A DNA stretch of 18,496 nt from CAZCQG01 sp964500775 (GCA_964500775.1 CAZCQG010000039.1:1-18496); one strand, 5' to 3'; positions 1 through 6,372 are shown, numbered from the stretch's first letter. The notes: generated from the letters alone by a model not told the origin. Translations and numbers: made by a program.

Positions 1-38
1 GAATTTTAGAATGTTGAAATATAGGTAAACGAGTATTT

Positions 39-114
39 TGGTGGAGAATAGCGGGTTCGAACCGCTGACCCCAACGCTGCCAGCGTTGTGCTCTCCCAGC
101 TGAGCTAATTCCCC
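39..114 (-). tRNA. tRNA-Ala (anticodon GGC)
   Basis: Read on the minus strand the segment folds as a full cloverleaf: acceptor GGGGAAT pairs with ATTCTCC, the D-arm is GCTC...GAGC, the anticodon stem CAACG/CGTTG encloses the loop CTGGCAG with anticodon GGC, and the T-arm is AGCGG-TTCGAAC-CCGCT. Discriminator A is followed by an encoded CCA (39-41). GGC reads GCC/GCU alanine codons. It stands alone here; no second tRNA or rRNA gene is visible in the window. Confidence 0.96.
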
Positions 115-133
115 ATCGGTTTTGAAGAGCGCA

Positions 134-142
134 ATAATAGTA
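134..142 (-). promoter_or_regulatory. probable -10 region for tRNA-Ala
   Basis: On the minus strand the sequence TACTATTAT lies about 20-28 nt upstream of the mature tRNA 5' end, in a very AT-rich stretch. Either TACTAT or the overlapping TATTAT could be the -10 box. No convincing -35 is seen, as is usual for Campylobacterota sigma-70 promoters. Confidence 0.4.
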
Positions 143-196
143 CTTTTTAATTTAAAATAAAATAAGATTGCATATCAACTCTACAAAAGGTCTGCG

Positions 197-439
197 ATGT
201 TCATAAAAGAGTATAGCGTCATAAAAGAATCCAATGAAAATGCTTCCGAGCAAGAAATAAAAGCGTCATCCCAAGAAGCAGAAAGTACGGTAGAAAAGGA
301 AGAGCCGACACAGAGCAAAAAGCCAAAAAAAACGTCACCGATTCTAAGTCATGAGCTTAAAAATCAATATATAATTTTTGCGGGCATCACCGTTGTGTGT
401 ATCGGAATGCTTTGGTGGTTATTTTACGACATTCCTTGA
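197..439 (+). CDS. small tail-anchored membrane protein, unknown function
   Basis: An 80-aa protein I do not recognise. Residues 1-50 are hydrophilic and low-complexity, rich in Glu, Ser and Lys, and probably disordered, ending in a basic patch (KKPKK). Residues about 57-76 form one hydrophobic segment (IIFAGITVVCIGMLWWLF), followed by only four residues. Positive charge before the segment and the very short C-terminal tail suggest a C-terminally anchored inner-membrane protein with a cytoplasmic N-terminus. AAAGG lies about 6 nt before the ATG. Its last 21 nt overlap the 3' end of the convergent dedA gene. The size, Shine-Dalgarno and clean TM segment argue for a real gene; the function is open. 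Confidence 0.6.
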   Translation: MFIKEYSVIKESNENASEQEIKASSQEAESTVEKEEPTQSKKPKKTSPILSHELKNQYIIFAGITVVCIGMLWWLFYDIP

Positions 440-1021
440 TTTTTTAAATATATAAAACCCTACCAACGTCGCGACTGCCATAAGAAGCAACACCGTGACG
501 GTGCGTAGATTCTCTTTTATGAGTACTTCGTTTTGCCCTATATAATACCCTAGCATCGCTAGCACCACCACCCATATGCCTGCACCCAAAGTAGTGTAGA
601 GGCAAAACTCTTTTAAGTCCATCCTCGCAACACCCGCAGGTAGAGAGATAAGCTGACGGATGACGGGGATGAGGCGTCCGCTAAACGTGCTGATATGTCC
701 GTGTTTTTTGAAAAAATCCTCCGTCTTATATACGCTCTCTTCGGATATAAAAAAATAACGCCCGTAGCGTATGAGTGCTTTTCTACCGAATTTTACCGCC
801 AAATAATAATTAAACAGTGCGCCGCTAAGGCTTCCGAGTGTGCCGAAAAATATCGTTAACCATAAATCCATCTCCCCTTTATGGGCTAAATACCCCGCGG
901 GAATCATTACTACTTCGCTCGGAAAAGGGAAAAAAGTGCTCTCTATAAACATCATAAGAAATATTCCAAAATAGCCCAATGTGCCCACGCTTTGGACTAT
1001 AAAATCTACTATTTGCTCCAT
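419..1021 (-). CDS. DedA-family (VTT domain) inner-membrane protein
   Basis: A 200-aa multi-pass membrane protein of the DedA/SNARE-associated (VTT) family, whose members are implicated in undecaprenyl-phosphate or phospholipid translocation and in envelope homeostasis. Family hallmarks are the N-terminal FIESTFFPFPSE (residues 25-36), followed by IPAGYLA, and the re-entrant-loop motif GRLIPVIRQLISLPAGVARM (115-134) with its conserved Arg, Pro and Gly. Several further hydrophobic segments end in a basic tail. I place the start at the ATG at 1021: AGGAGA sits 5 nt upstream, and an in-frame ATG nine codons earlier (1048) falls inside the likely -10 box. It is divergent from the motB-like gene and convergent with the small membrane protein gene. 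The exact substrate cannot be told from sequence. Confidence 0.9.
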   Translation of the reverse strand: MEQIVDFIVQSVGTLGYFGIFLMMFIESTFFPFPSEVVMIPAGYLAHKGEMDLWLTIFFGTLGSLSGALFNYYLAVKFGRKALIRYGRYFFISEESVYKTEDFFKKHGHISTFSGRLIPVIRQLISLPAGVARMDLKEFCLYTTLGAGIWVVVLAMLGYYIGQNEVLIKENLRTVTVLLLMAVATLVGFYIFKKSRNVVK

Positions 1022-1046
1022 AATTCTCCTACTTTTTATCCTTAAC

Positions 1047-1052
1047 ATTGTA
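1047..1052 (-). promoter_or_regulatory. -10 box for dedA
   Basis: TACAAT on the minus strand, about 25 nt upstream of the AGGAGA-led ATG at 1021. It shares two base pairs with the plus-strand -10 candidate at 1051-1056. No clear -35. Confidence 0.5.
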
Positions 1053-1056
1053 TCAT
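1051..1056 (+). promoter_or_regulatory. -10 candidate for motB-like gene
   Basis: TATCAT preceded by TTG, 28 nt upstream of the ATG at 1085. It overlaps the divergent dedA -10 box. I found no sigma-54 (GG-N10-GC) or sigma-28 signature, so transcription by the housekeeping sigma factor is the simplest reading. Confidence 0.4.
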
Positions 1057-1084
1057 TGAAGCACTAAATAACGGCGGGGAGAAG

Positions 1085-1852
1085 ATGGCTAAAAAGTGCT
1101 CTTGCGATTGTAAACCGGGATTGCCGCTTTGGCTCGGTACGTTTGGCGATCTTATGAGTTTGCTTTTGTGTTTTTTCGTTTTATTGCTCTCGATGGCGAC
1201 GTTTGATAAGGAGAAAATCGAATTGGCTATCGCCTCGCTAGACGGGACTTTTAGCGTACTAGAAAAAGGAAAACATACCGAAGTCTCGACACCGGAGCGC
1301 ATAAAAGCAACCCCTATGGAGACCGATATAGATTCTATCACCGCCGAAAACGTGTTTGCTAGCGTGATTACCGAGTTTAATGAAATGACGCGACTCGCAA
1401 AAGGTCCTTCGGTGCGACTAGAAGAGGCGGAAGACGGCTTTTTGATGCGGATACCCGCCGAGATTTTATTTGAAAGCGGGAGTGCGGAGCTTAAAGAAGG
1501 GGACGCTCTGCTTTTGCTCAAGCGACTTTCGTTGGAGATAAACAAGCTCCCGAACGACATTCAGGTAAAGGTGACGGGGCATACCGACGACCAAAAATTT
1601 ACGGATAATAGAATGTACGTCGATAATTGGGATTTGAGCGTCGCAAGGGGGGTGGCGGTCACCGAAGAGCTTTTAAACAATAGGGTAAATCCGGCAAGAC
1701 TAAGCGCTTGCGGGGAAGGGGAATTTAATCCTGTTTCTACGAATGCAACCGCGGAAGGAAGGGCGAAAAATAGACGTGTCGATCTCTACTTTTTTTCCAC
1801 AAAATCCGCGATGGATCAAAAGAGCGTAGAGAAGTTCGGTGTCGGCAAATAA
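1085..1852 (+). CDS. motB: flagellar motor stator protein MotB, PomB (Na+)-type
   Basis: A 255-aa B-subunit of the flagellar stator. Residues 11-37 give the signature PGLPLWLGTFGDLMSLLLCF, the single TM helix carrying the ion-binding Asp (D22). The Cys-rich N-terminus (C5, C7, C9) plus PGLPLW and TFxDLMSLL resembles Vibrio PomB rather than the proton-type MotB of Campylobacter or Helicobacter, as I recall those sequences. Residues 40-110 are the plug/linker. Residues about 125-238 are an OmpA-like peptidoglycan-binding domain with TGHTDD (164-169), NWDLSVAR (181-188) and GRAKNRRVDL (225-234). GGGGAGAAG directly precedes the ATG. No motA/pomA lies beside it: upstream is the divergent dedA and downstream a tetR. 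An OmpA-family protein outside the motor is the alternative, but the intact TM motif makes a stator role likely. Confidence 0.88.
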   Translation: MAKKCSCDCKPGLPLWLGTFGDLMSLLLCFFVLLLSMATFDKEKIELAIASLDGTFSVLEKGKHTEVSTPERIKATPMETDIDSITAENVFASVITEFNEMTRLAKGPSVRLEEAEDGFLMRIPAEILFESGSAELKEGDALLLLKRLSLEINKLPNDIQVKVTGHTDDQKFTDNRMYVDNWDLSVARGVAVTEELLNNRVNPARLSACGEGEFNPVSTNATAEGRAKNRRVDLYFFSTKSAMDQKSVEKFGVGK

Positions 1853-1857
1853 AATAG

Positions 1858-1870
1858 TGAACGGCGTTCA
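1858..1870. promoter_or_regulatory. palindrome, candidate TetR operator
   Basis: TGAACGGCGTTCA is a perfect inverted repeat of 6+6 bp around one base. It lies 21 bp before the TATAAT at 1892, so it touches the -35 region of the tetR promoter. That is a common position for an autoregulatory TetR-family operator, and such operators are often GAAC/GTTC palindromes. It could instead be a weak hairpin after motB, but no T-run follows. Confidence 0.4.
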
Positions 1871-1891
1871 AATAGTTTAAAAAAAATAAAA

Positions 1892-1897
1892 TATAAT
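1892..1897 (+). promoter_or_regulatory. -10 box of the tetR-can-kdsA-ribH-nusB-pyrF operon
   Basis: A perfect TATAAT after an A-rich tract, 33 nt upstream of the TTG start at 1931. It is the only strong promoter-like sequence before the tightly packed operon. There is no recognisable -35; the palindrome at 1858-1870 occupies that area. Confidence 0.55.
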
Positions 1898-1930
1898 TTC
1901 CGAGAAATACAGTTATGCTAAAGGGTTGAG

Positions 1931-2536
1931 TTGTCAAAGAGAATCGATAAAAAAAGAGAGATGATACTTGAAGCCGCGGTGGAGCTTTTCAAAAAAAACG
2001 GCTACCACAAGACCTCGGTATTAGACATTTCAAAAGATGCGAACGTCGGAGTTGGTTCGGTGTATAACGTATTTAAATCAAAAGAGGTCTTGTATCAAGA
2101 GTGTCTCTATTTGGTAGTGCAACAAAATATTAATGAAATTATTGAGAATTGCACCCGACTAAATACGCTAGAAGAAAAACTTGAGTGTATCGCGAGGCTC
2201 CGTTTTGAGCACTGGCAAAGGCATAGGGTTTCGCTTTTTGATTTGATGACCAATACCCCTATGGTGGTGCAAAAGATTAGAAGTGCGATTGTGCAACCTT
2301 TGGCGGATTTGCAGGATTATATCGAGGAGATTCTCAAAAATGCCGAAGGTCGAGAGTGTGCATTCAAAATAAAAGATTATAAATACCTCTCGATGCTTTT
2401 CACTTCGATGCTAGATAGTTTTTTGTACGGTTGGATACATGCAAAAATAGCGATGGATAAGATTTATTTGGAGCGGGTAAAAGATTTGGTAGATTTTTTC
2501 CTTCACGGTGTCGCCGAAAAAGAGGCAAAAGGATGA
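1931..2536 (+). CDS. TetR/AcrR-family transcriptional regulator
   Basis: A 201-aa one-component repressor-type regulator. Residues about 11-56 are the TetR N-terminal helix-turn-helix: ILEAAVELFKKNGYHKTSV, then DISKDANVGVGSVYNVFKSK, where GSVYxxFxSKE is the family signature. The C-terminal helical part (about 60-195) is the dimerisation and ligand domain, which is too variable to predict a ligand. The start is TTG, 5 nt after AAAGGG; the next in-frame ATG would cut into the first helix. The stop overlaps the carbonic anhydrase ATG by 4 nt (ATGA), so the two are translationally coupled and the regulator heads a housekeeping operon. The palindrome at 1858-1870 suggests autoregulation, which would then reach the downstream genes. 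Confidence 0.93.
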   Translation: MSKRIDKKREMILEAAVELFKKNGYHKTSVLDISKDANVGVGSVYNVFKSKEVLYQECLYLVVQQNINEIIENCTRLNTLEEKLECIARLRFEHWQRHRVSLFDLMTNTPMVVQKIRSAIVQPLADLQDYIEEILKNAEGRECAFKIKDYKYLSMLFTSMLDSFLYGWIHAKIAMDKIYLERVKDLVDFFLHGVAEKEAKG

Positions 2537-3189
2537 AGCGCTTATTAGAAGGCGCTTTGGAGTTTGAGCGGCGGCAGTATAAAAAACACGAAAAACTTTT
2601 TTCGGAGCTTAAAGATACGCAAAAACCGCACACGCTGTTTGTAGGTTGTGCAGATTCGCGAGTCATACCCAATATGATCACCAACACACTTCCCGGAGAG
2701 CTTTTCGTGGTGCGTAATATCGCAAACATCGTCCCTCCGTATCGCGAAAGTCAAGAGTATCTCGCAACTACGAGCGCGGTCGAGTATGCCTTGGATATGT
2801 TAGAAGTGAGCAACGTCATCGTGTGCGGACATTCAAATTGCGGCGGATGTGCGGCGATTTGGATGAAAGATGAAAAAATAGATAAAATACCGCATGTCAA
2901 AAATTGGCTCAAGCAGCTTGATGACGTAAAAGACGAGGTTTTGTCGGAACGACCGAGATCAAGTTCAAAGAAATTGTTTATGACCGAGTTGTTTAATATA
3001 AAGAAGCAACTTCGGAATCTTATGACCTATCCGAGTGCGAAGCGCCGCTTTGAAGAGGGTAGGCTTAATATCTACGGGTGGTATTTCGATATTGAGAGCG
3101 GAAAAGTATTTAACTACAACTTCAATACCGGACGATTTGAGCCGCTCAACAACGAAAAGAAAAGTGAAGACAAAGGAAAAAATAGATGA
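2533..3189 (+). CDS. can: beta-class carbonic anhydrase
   Basis: A 218-aa cytoplasmic beta-carbonic anhydrase interconverting CO2 and bicarbonate. The zinc ligands are plain: C39, with D41 and R43 in CADSR, then H100 and C103 in GHSNCGG. VVRNIAN (59-65) and SAVEYAL (81-87) are further family motifs. No signal peptide is present. Length is typical. It is coupled by 4-nt overlaps to the tetR gene before it and kdsA after it. A CO2/bicarbonate role fits an autotrophic or capnophilic campylobacterium, where bicarbonate feeds carboxylases including those of pyrimidine and fatty-acid synthesis. Placement behind a TetR regulator suggests that supply of this enzyme is controlled, which is inference. 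Confidence 0.95.
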   Translation: MKRLLEGALEFERRQYKKHEKLFSELKDTQKPHTLFVGCADSRVIPNMITNTLPGELFVVRNIANIVPPYRESQEYLATTSAVEYALDMLEVSNVIVCGHSNCGGCAAIWMKDEKIDKIPHVKNWLKQLDDVKDEVLSERPRSSSKKLFMTELFNIKKQLRNLMTYPSAKRRFEEGRLNIYGWYFDIESGKVFNYNFNTGRFEPLNNEKKSEDKGKNR

Positions 3190-3983
3190 TAGTAATTTCG
3201 GGACTTTGTGTCATCGAAGATATGGAGCGATTAAAAAGAGTTGCCGACGAGCTTGCTTTTTTACAAGAGGATAGTGAGGTAGATTTTTATTTCAAGGCAA
3301 GTTACGACAAAGCAAACCGCACGAGCTTGGATAGTTTTCGAGGTCCGGGGCTGTATGAAGGGCTAAAGATGTTGGATACGATCAAAAAAGAGTTTGGCTA
3401 CAAAATCCTCACCGACATCCATGAAACAAGCCATGTAGAGCCTGCAAGCGAGGTGGCGGACGTGGTGCAGATTCCTGCATTTTTGTGCAGACAGACCGAC
3501 CTCATAGTCGCAGCGGCAAAGAGTAGAAGTATCGTCAACATCAAAAAAGGGCAATTTATGAATCCCGCTGATATGAAATACTCCGTACTCAAAGCATTAA
3601 ACACTAGAGGCTGCAACGAACTAAGCTTTGAAAACTCCCAAAAGCACGGCATTTGGCTAACTGAACGGGGCAGTACTTTTGGATACGGCAATCTCGTGGT
3701 GGATATGCGTGCTTTAAAAATTATGCGCGAGTTTGCCCCCGTAATATTCGACGCCACCCACGCCGTGCAGATGCCCGGCGGTGCGAGCGGCAAGAGCGGC
3801 GGTGATAGCGGCTATGTAGCGCCGCTTTCGCGTGCGGCAGCGGCGGTAGGAGTGGACGGCTACTTTTACGAGACCCACTTTGACCCGAGCATCGCGCTTA
3901 GCGACGGACCGAATATGGTACGATTGGATGAACTCAAAAACATAATCGAAACAAATAAAAAAATTGAAAGGGCTATAGCATGA
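3186..3983 (+). CDS. kdsA: 2-dehydro-3-deoxyphosphooctonate aldolase (KDO-8-P synthase)
   Basis: A 265-aa enzyme condensing phosphoenolpyruvate with arabinose-5-phosphate to KDO-8-phosphate, the precursor of the KDO sugar of LPS inner core. TIM-barrel motifs include KASYDKANRTS, GPGLYEGLKML, TDIHE, QIPAFLCRQTDL, KKGQFMNP, ERGSTFGYGNLVVDMR and DATHAVQMPGG. It has the metal-binding set of the metal-dependent class: C8 (in SGLCVIED), H192 (DATH), E229 (FYETHFDP) and D240 (LSDGPN). E. coli KdsA has Asn in place of that Cys. The protein starts close to strand one, shorter at the N-terminus than E. coli KdsA. It is coupled to its neighbours by ATGA overlaps on both sides. In C. jejuni kdsA also precedes ribH, nusB and pyrF. 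Confidence 0.97.
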   Translation: MIVISGLCVIEDMERLKRVADELAFLQEDSEVDFYFKASYDKANRTSLDSFRGPGLYEGLKMLDTIKKEFGYKILTDIHETSHVEPASEVADVVQIPAFLCRQTDLIVAAAKSRSIVNIKKGQFMNPADMKYSVLKALNTRGCNELSFENSQKHGIWLTERGSTFGYGNLVVDMRALKIMREFAPVIFDATHAVQMPGGASGKSGGDSGYVAPLSRAAAAVGVDGYFYETHFDPSIALSDGPNMVRLDELKNIIETNKKIERAIA

Positions 3984-4450
3984 ATATAATTGAAGGTAAA
4001 CTCAACTTAGGCGGCGAAGAGAAAGTGGCGATCATCTCGGGGAGATTCAACCATATTATCACGGACAGATTGGTAGAGGGGGCAAAGGATTCGTTCTTGC
4101 GACACGGCGGAGACGAGAAGAATCTCGATCTTATTCTCGTGCCCGGCGCATTTGAGATTCCTTTTGCGTTGCAAAAGGCGCTAGAGAGCGGCAATTATGA
4201 CGGTATCTGCTGCGTGGGCGCGGTGATTCGCGGCTCTACCCCGCATTTTGATTACGTGAGTGCGGAAGCGACCAAGGGGATCGCATCGGTGACGCTGAAA
4301 TACGGCGCTCCCGTGACGTTCGGTGTTTTGACGACCGATACTATTGAGCAAGCGATAGAGCGTGCAGGAAGCAAGGCGGGTAATAAAGGCTTTGAATCTA
4401 TGAACGGTCTTATAGAGCTGATAAATCTTTATAAAAAAATTGAGGGTTAA
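3980..4450 (+). CDS. ribH: 6,7-dimethyl-8-ribityllumazine synthase
   Basis: A 156-aa enzyme of riboflavin synthesis, joining 5-amino-6-ribitylaminouracil with 3,4-dihydroxy-2-butanone-4-phosphate. Diagnostic parts are SGRFNHIIT (20-28) with the ring-stacking Phe23, VPGAFEIPFAL, GAVIRGSTPHFDYV with the catalytic His89, FGVLTTDTIEQA and AGNKGFE near the C-terminus. Members assemble as pentamers or icosahedral shells in the cytoplasm. The length is typical. The ATG overlaps the kdsA stop by 4 nt; the TAA shares one base with the nusB ATG. Confidence 0.97.
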   Translation: MNIIEGKLNLGGEEKVAIISGRFNHIITDRLVEGAKDSFLRHGGDEKNLDLILVPGAFEIPFALQKALESGNYDGICCVGAVIRGSTPHFDYVSAEATKGIASVTLKYGAPVTFGVLTTDTIEQAIERAGSKAGNKGFESMNGLIELINLYKKIEG

Positions 4451-4863
4451 TGGCTACAAGACACCAAGCGAGAGAGGCGGTAATATCGCTCCTTTACGCA
4501 TACGAATCGGGCAATCAAGATATAAAAAAATTTGCCGCAGAGATTCTTGAAGAGAAAAAAATCAGAAACAAACAATCGGAATTTGCGATGGGGCTTTTTG
4601 AGGGGGCGATGCACAATATCCAATCCTTGGACGATGCAATAACGAAAAATCTCCAAGAGTGGGATTTTGATCGCTTGGGAGAGATGGAAAAAGCGATTTT
4701 GCGATTAGGGGCGTATGAGATACTTTTTTGCGAAGTGGACGGTGCGGTGGTGATCAACGAAGCGGTCGAACTCTCCAAAAAATTCGGCACCGATAAGTCG
4801 CCGAAGTTTATCAACGGCGTATTGGATGCGATAAAAAGGGAAAAGGAAAAAGGGTGCGATTAG
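4450..4863 (+). CDS. nusB: transcription antitermination factor NusB
   Basis: A 137-aa all-helical RNA-binding protein that, with NusE (S10), binds boxA in rRNA leaders to prevent premature termination. Family marks are the N-terminal TRHQAREAVISLLYAYE (3-19), the helix ending LGEMEKAILRLGAYEIL, and the C-terminal VVINEAVELSKKFGTDKSPKFIN motif region, whose key residues are INEAVELSK and FINGVLD. The size fits. The start shares a base with the ribH stop, and the coding end overlaps pyrF by 10 nt, so it lies inside the housekeeping operon. ribH-nusB adjacency is widespread in bacteria. Confidence 0.96.
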   Translation: MATRHQAREAVISLLYAYESGNQDIKKFAAEILEEKKIRNKQSEFAMGLFEGAMHNIQSLDDAITKNLQEWDFDRLGEMEKAILRLGAYEILFCEVDGAVVINEAVELSKKFGTDKSPKFINGVLDAIKREKEKGCD

Positions 4864-5537
4864 CCGTAGCGCTGGATATGGAGCGCTTCGAAGAGAATCT
4901 CGCTCTCGTATCCGCGCTCAAAGGAAAACCGCTTATTTTTAAAGTGGGTTTGCGGAGCTATTTGCGCGACGGCAAGAAGATCATCGAATCAATAAAAGCT
5001 GTCGATTCGGCATTCAATATATTTTTGGATTTGAAGCTCTACGACATCCCAAACACTATGGCGGATGCCGCGGAGATAGTCGCAGAAAGCGGTGCCGATA
5101 TTTTTACGGTGCACGCTAGTAGTGGCAAGCGCGCTTTGTCCGAAACGCGGGAGCGAATTGAAAAATTCCCCAAGCGCCCTTTGATGTTTGCCGTGACGGC
5201 ATTGACGAGCTTTGACAACGACGAATTTAAAAGAATCTACGGTGCAGACATCGAGCCAAAAGCCCTCTCCCTCGCCCAAGAATCCAAAGCAGGTGGGTGT
5301 GACGGTGTTGTTTGTTCCGTGTATGAATCTCAAATAATAAAAGAGAATATTGCCGAAATTTTGACGCTGACCCCGGGTATTCGCCCTTTTGAGAGCGAGG
5401 GGGATGATCAAAGAAGGGTGGCGGATATTGCCGGAGCAAAAAAAGCTCAAAGCGACATAATCGTCGTAGGGCGCCCGATATACAAGTCGGCAAATCCTCT
5501 AGAATCGGTAGAGAAAATACTCGCTTTGATGGAATAA
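4854..5537 (+). CDS. pyrF: orotidine 5'-phosphate decarboxylase
   Basis: A 227-aa TIM-barrel enzyme catalysing the last step of UMP synthesis. It shows D8 in VALD, K30 in IFKVGL, and the catalytic signature DLKLYDIPNT (59-68) holding D59, K61 and D64. The phosphate-binding C-terminal part is LTPGIRP and VVGRPIYKSANP. The GTG start at 4854 is preceded by AAAAGGAAAAAGG and begins within nusB, so the two are coupled. Length is normal for the prokaryotic short form. It is the last recognised enzyme gene of the operon. Confidence 0.97.
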   Translation: MRLAVALDMERFEENLALVSALKGKPLIFKVGLRSYLRDGKKIIESIKAVDSAFNIFLDLKLYDIPNTMADAAEIVAESGADIFTVHASSGKRALSETRERIEKFPKRPLMFAVTALTSFDNDEFKRIYGADIEPKALSLAQESKAGGCDGVVCSVYESQIIKENIAEILTLTPGIRPFESEGDDQRRVADIAGAKKAQSDIIVVGRPIYKSANPLESVEKILALME

Positions 5538-5577
5538 TCATTGCTTCGTTTTTCCAAAAGCCAAGGGGGCGGATTGT

Positions 5578-5721
5578 ATGGAAATACTAGCAAAAGAGAA
5601 GATTATCGTGAAACTCAAAGAACAAATTAGAAAATCAAAATCTCACGAAGACGGCAAAGAGACGCTAAAATTAGAAAAATTGCTTGAGAAGATAATCGCG
5701 AGTAAAGAGGTTTACTTTTAA
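5578..5721 (+). CDS. small basic protein of unknown function (47 aa)
   Basis: Begins ATG after AAGGGGG about 9 nt upstream and reads MEILAKEKIIVKLKEQI onwards to a terminal SKEVYF. It is predicted to be almost wholly alpha-helical, Lys/Glu-rich and amphipathic, with a short break at SKSHEDGKE, so a two-helix hairpin is likely. There is no signal peptide, TM segment or known motif. It follows pyrF by 40 nt on the same strand and its TAA overlaps the end of the convergent hydrolase gene by 4 nt. The Shine-Dalgarno, position at the operon end and codon use like the neighbours favour a real gene; I do not recognise the family. Confidence 0.5.
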   Translation: MEILAKEKIIVKLKEQIRKSKSHEDGKETLKLEKLLEKIIASKEVYF

Positions 5722-6311
5722 ATCGTTCTAATCCAATACGGCACTTTCAATTTCTCCTCCTCTAATGTCGTGGCATCCCCGTGTCCCGGATAGATTTTTT
5801 TATCCCCTTCAAGACGCATAAATTTCTCTAACGATTTTTTCATATCCTTTGCGCTTGAGCAGGGGAAGTCGTATCTTCCTATCGAGCCGTTGAAAATAAA
5901 ATCACCGCTAAAATAGGCTCCCCCAAGCTCTATCATACTGCATCCGGGCGTGTGTCCCGGAAAGTGGTGGAAGGTAATATCTTCTCCTCCGATATGTAAT
6001 GTCTCATCTCTTTTTGCCAAGATGTCGGCTTTTGAAGTAGGCATACCTAATCCAAAAACATCTTCTTCTAGCATAAAAGCGTCATCTTCGGGAGTGACTA
6101 TCGGGATGCCGAGGGCATTTTTTATTTCGGTATTACACCAAATATGATCAAAATGTCCGTGTGTATTGAGGATGGCAACGGGATTATGGACGTTTTGGAT
6201 GATCCATTTCGCCGAATCCGCGCCCGGATCGATTATAAAATCTTTGTTTCCGACGGTTGCAATATAGCAATTTGTTTGATAATCACCGAAAGATTTTTTT
6301 ATTACCTGCAC
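5718..6311 (-). CDS. metallo-beta-lactamase-fold hydrolase, glyoxalase II-like
   Basis: A 197-aa cytoplasmic MBL-fold hydrolase. Metal ligands are complete: HGHFDH (H51, H53, D55, H56), H120 in PGHTPGCS, D137 in SGDFIFNGSIGR, and H177 in YPGHG. The layout matches the YcbL/glyoxalase-II-like branch that hydrolyses thioesters such as S-lactoylglutathione, but it lacks the C-terminal helical substrate domain of true GloB, so the substrate stays open. The GTG start at 6311 follows AAGGGG by about 5 nt. It is divergent from the dNTPase gene, with 61 bp between them holding overlapping -10 boxes, and convergent with the 47-aa gene. Confidence 0.9.
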   Translation of the reverse strand: MQVIKKSFGDYQTNCYIATVGNKDFIIDPGADSAKWIIQNVHNPVAILNTHGHFDHIWCNTEIKNALGIPIVTPEDDAFMLEEDVFGLGMPTSKADILAKRDETLHIGGEDITFHHFPGHTPGCSMIELGGAYFSGDFIFNGSIGRYDFPCSSAKDMKKSLEKFMRLEGDKKIYPGHGDATTLEEEKLKVPYWIRTI

Positions 6312-6341
6312 CGAGCCCCTTTTTGCTAAATCTGTTTTTGC

Positions 6342-6347
6342 TAGAAT
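6342..6347 (+). promoter_or_regulatory. extended -10 box for the dNTPase/batD/hlyD operon
   Basis: TTGCTAGAAT, with TAGAAT as the -10 and TGC as the extension, 25 nt upstream of the ATG at 6373. It overlaps the minus-strand TATAAT by two bases. Confidence 0.5.
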
Positions 6348-6351
6348 TATA
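6346..6351 (-). promoter_or_regulatory. -10 box for the MBL hydrolase gene
   Basis: TATAAT on the minus strand inside TTTTTGTTATAATT, 34 nt upstream of the GTG start at 6311. The T-rich upstream context is nearly the same as that of the argD -10 box at 9997. Confidence 0.55.
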
Positions 6352-6372
6352 ACAAAAATTACTAAGGCGGAT

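Noticed and set aside
1..38. Possible terminator or second tRNA after tRNA-Ala
   Set aside because: No hairpin with a T-run and no second cloverleaf can be formed in these 38 bases.
1042..1560. Open frame of 172 codons antisense to the motB-like gene
   Set aside because: Ser/Leu-rich translation typical of the reverse strand of a real gene, no Shine-Dalgarno, and the plus-strand protein has clear conserved domains.
1858..1890. Rho-independent terminator after motB
   Set aside because: The palindrome is followed by A-rich, not T-rich, plus-strand sequence and its loop is only one base; an operator is the better reading.
3398..3793. Open frame of 131 codons antisense to kdsA
   Set aside because: Lies wholly inside kdsA, whose catalytic residues are all present; no initiation signal.
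4989..5450. Open frame of 153 codons antisense to pyrF
   Set aside because: pyrF is unambiguous on the plus strand; the antisense translation shows no domain and no start signal.
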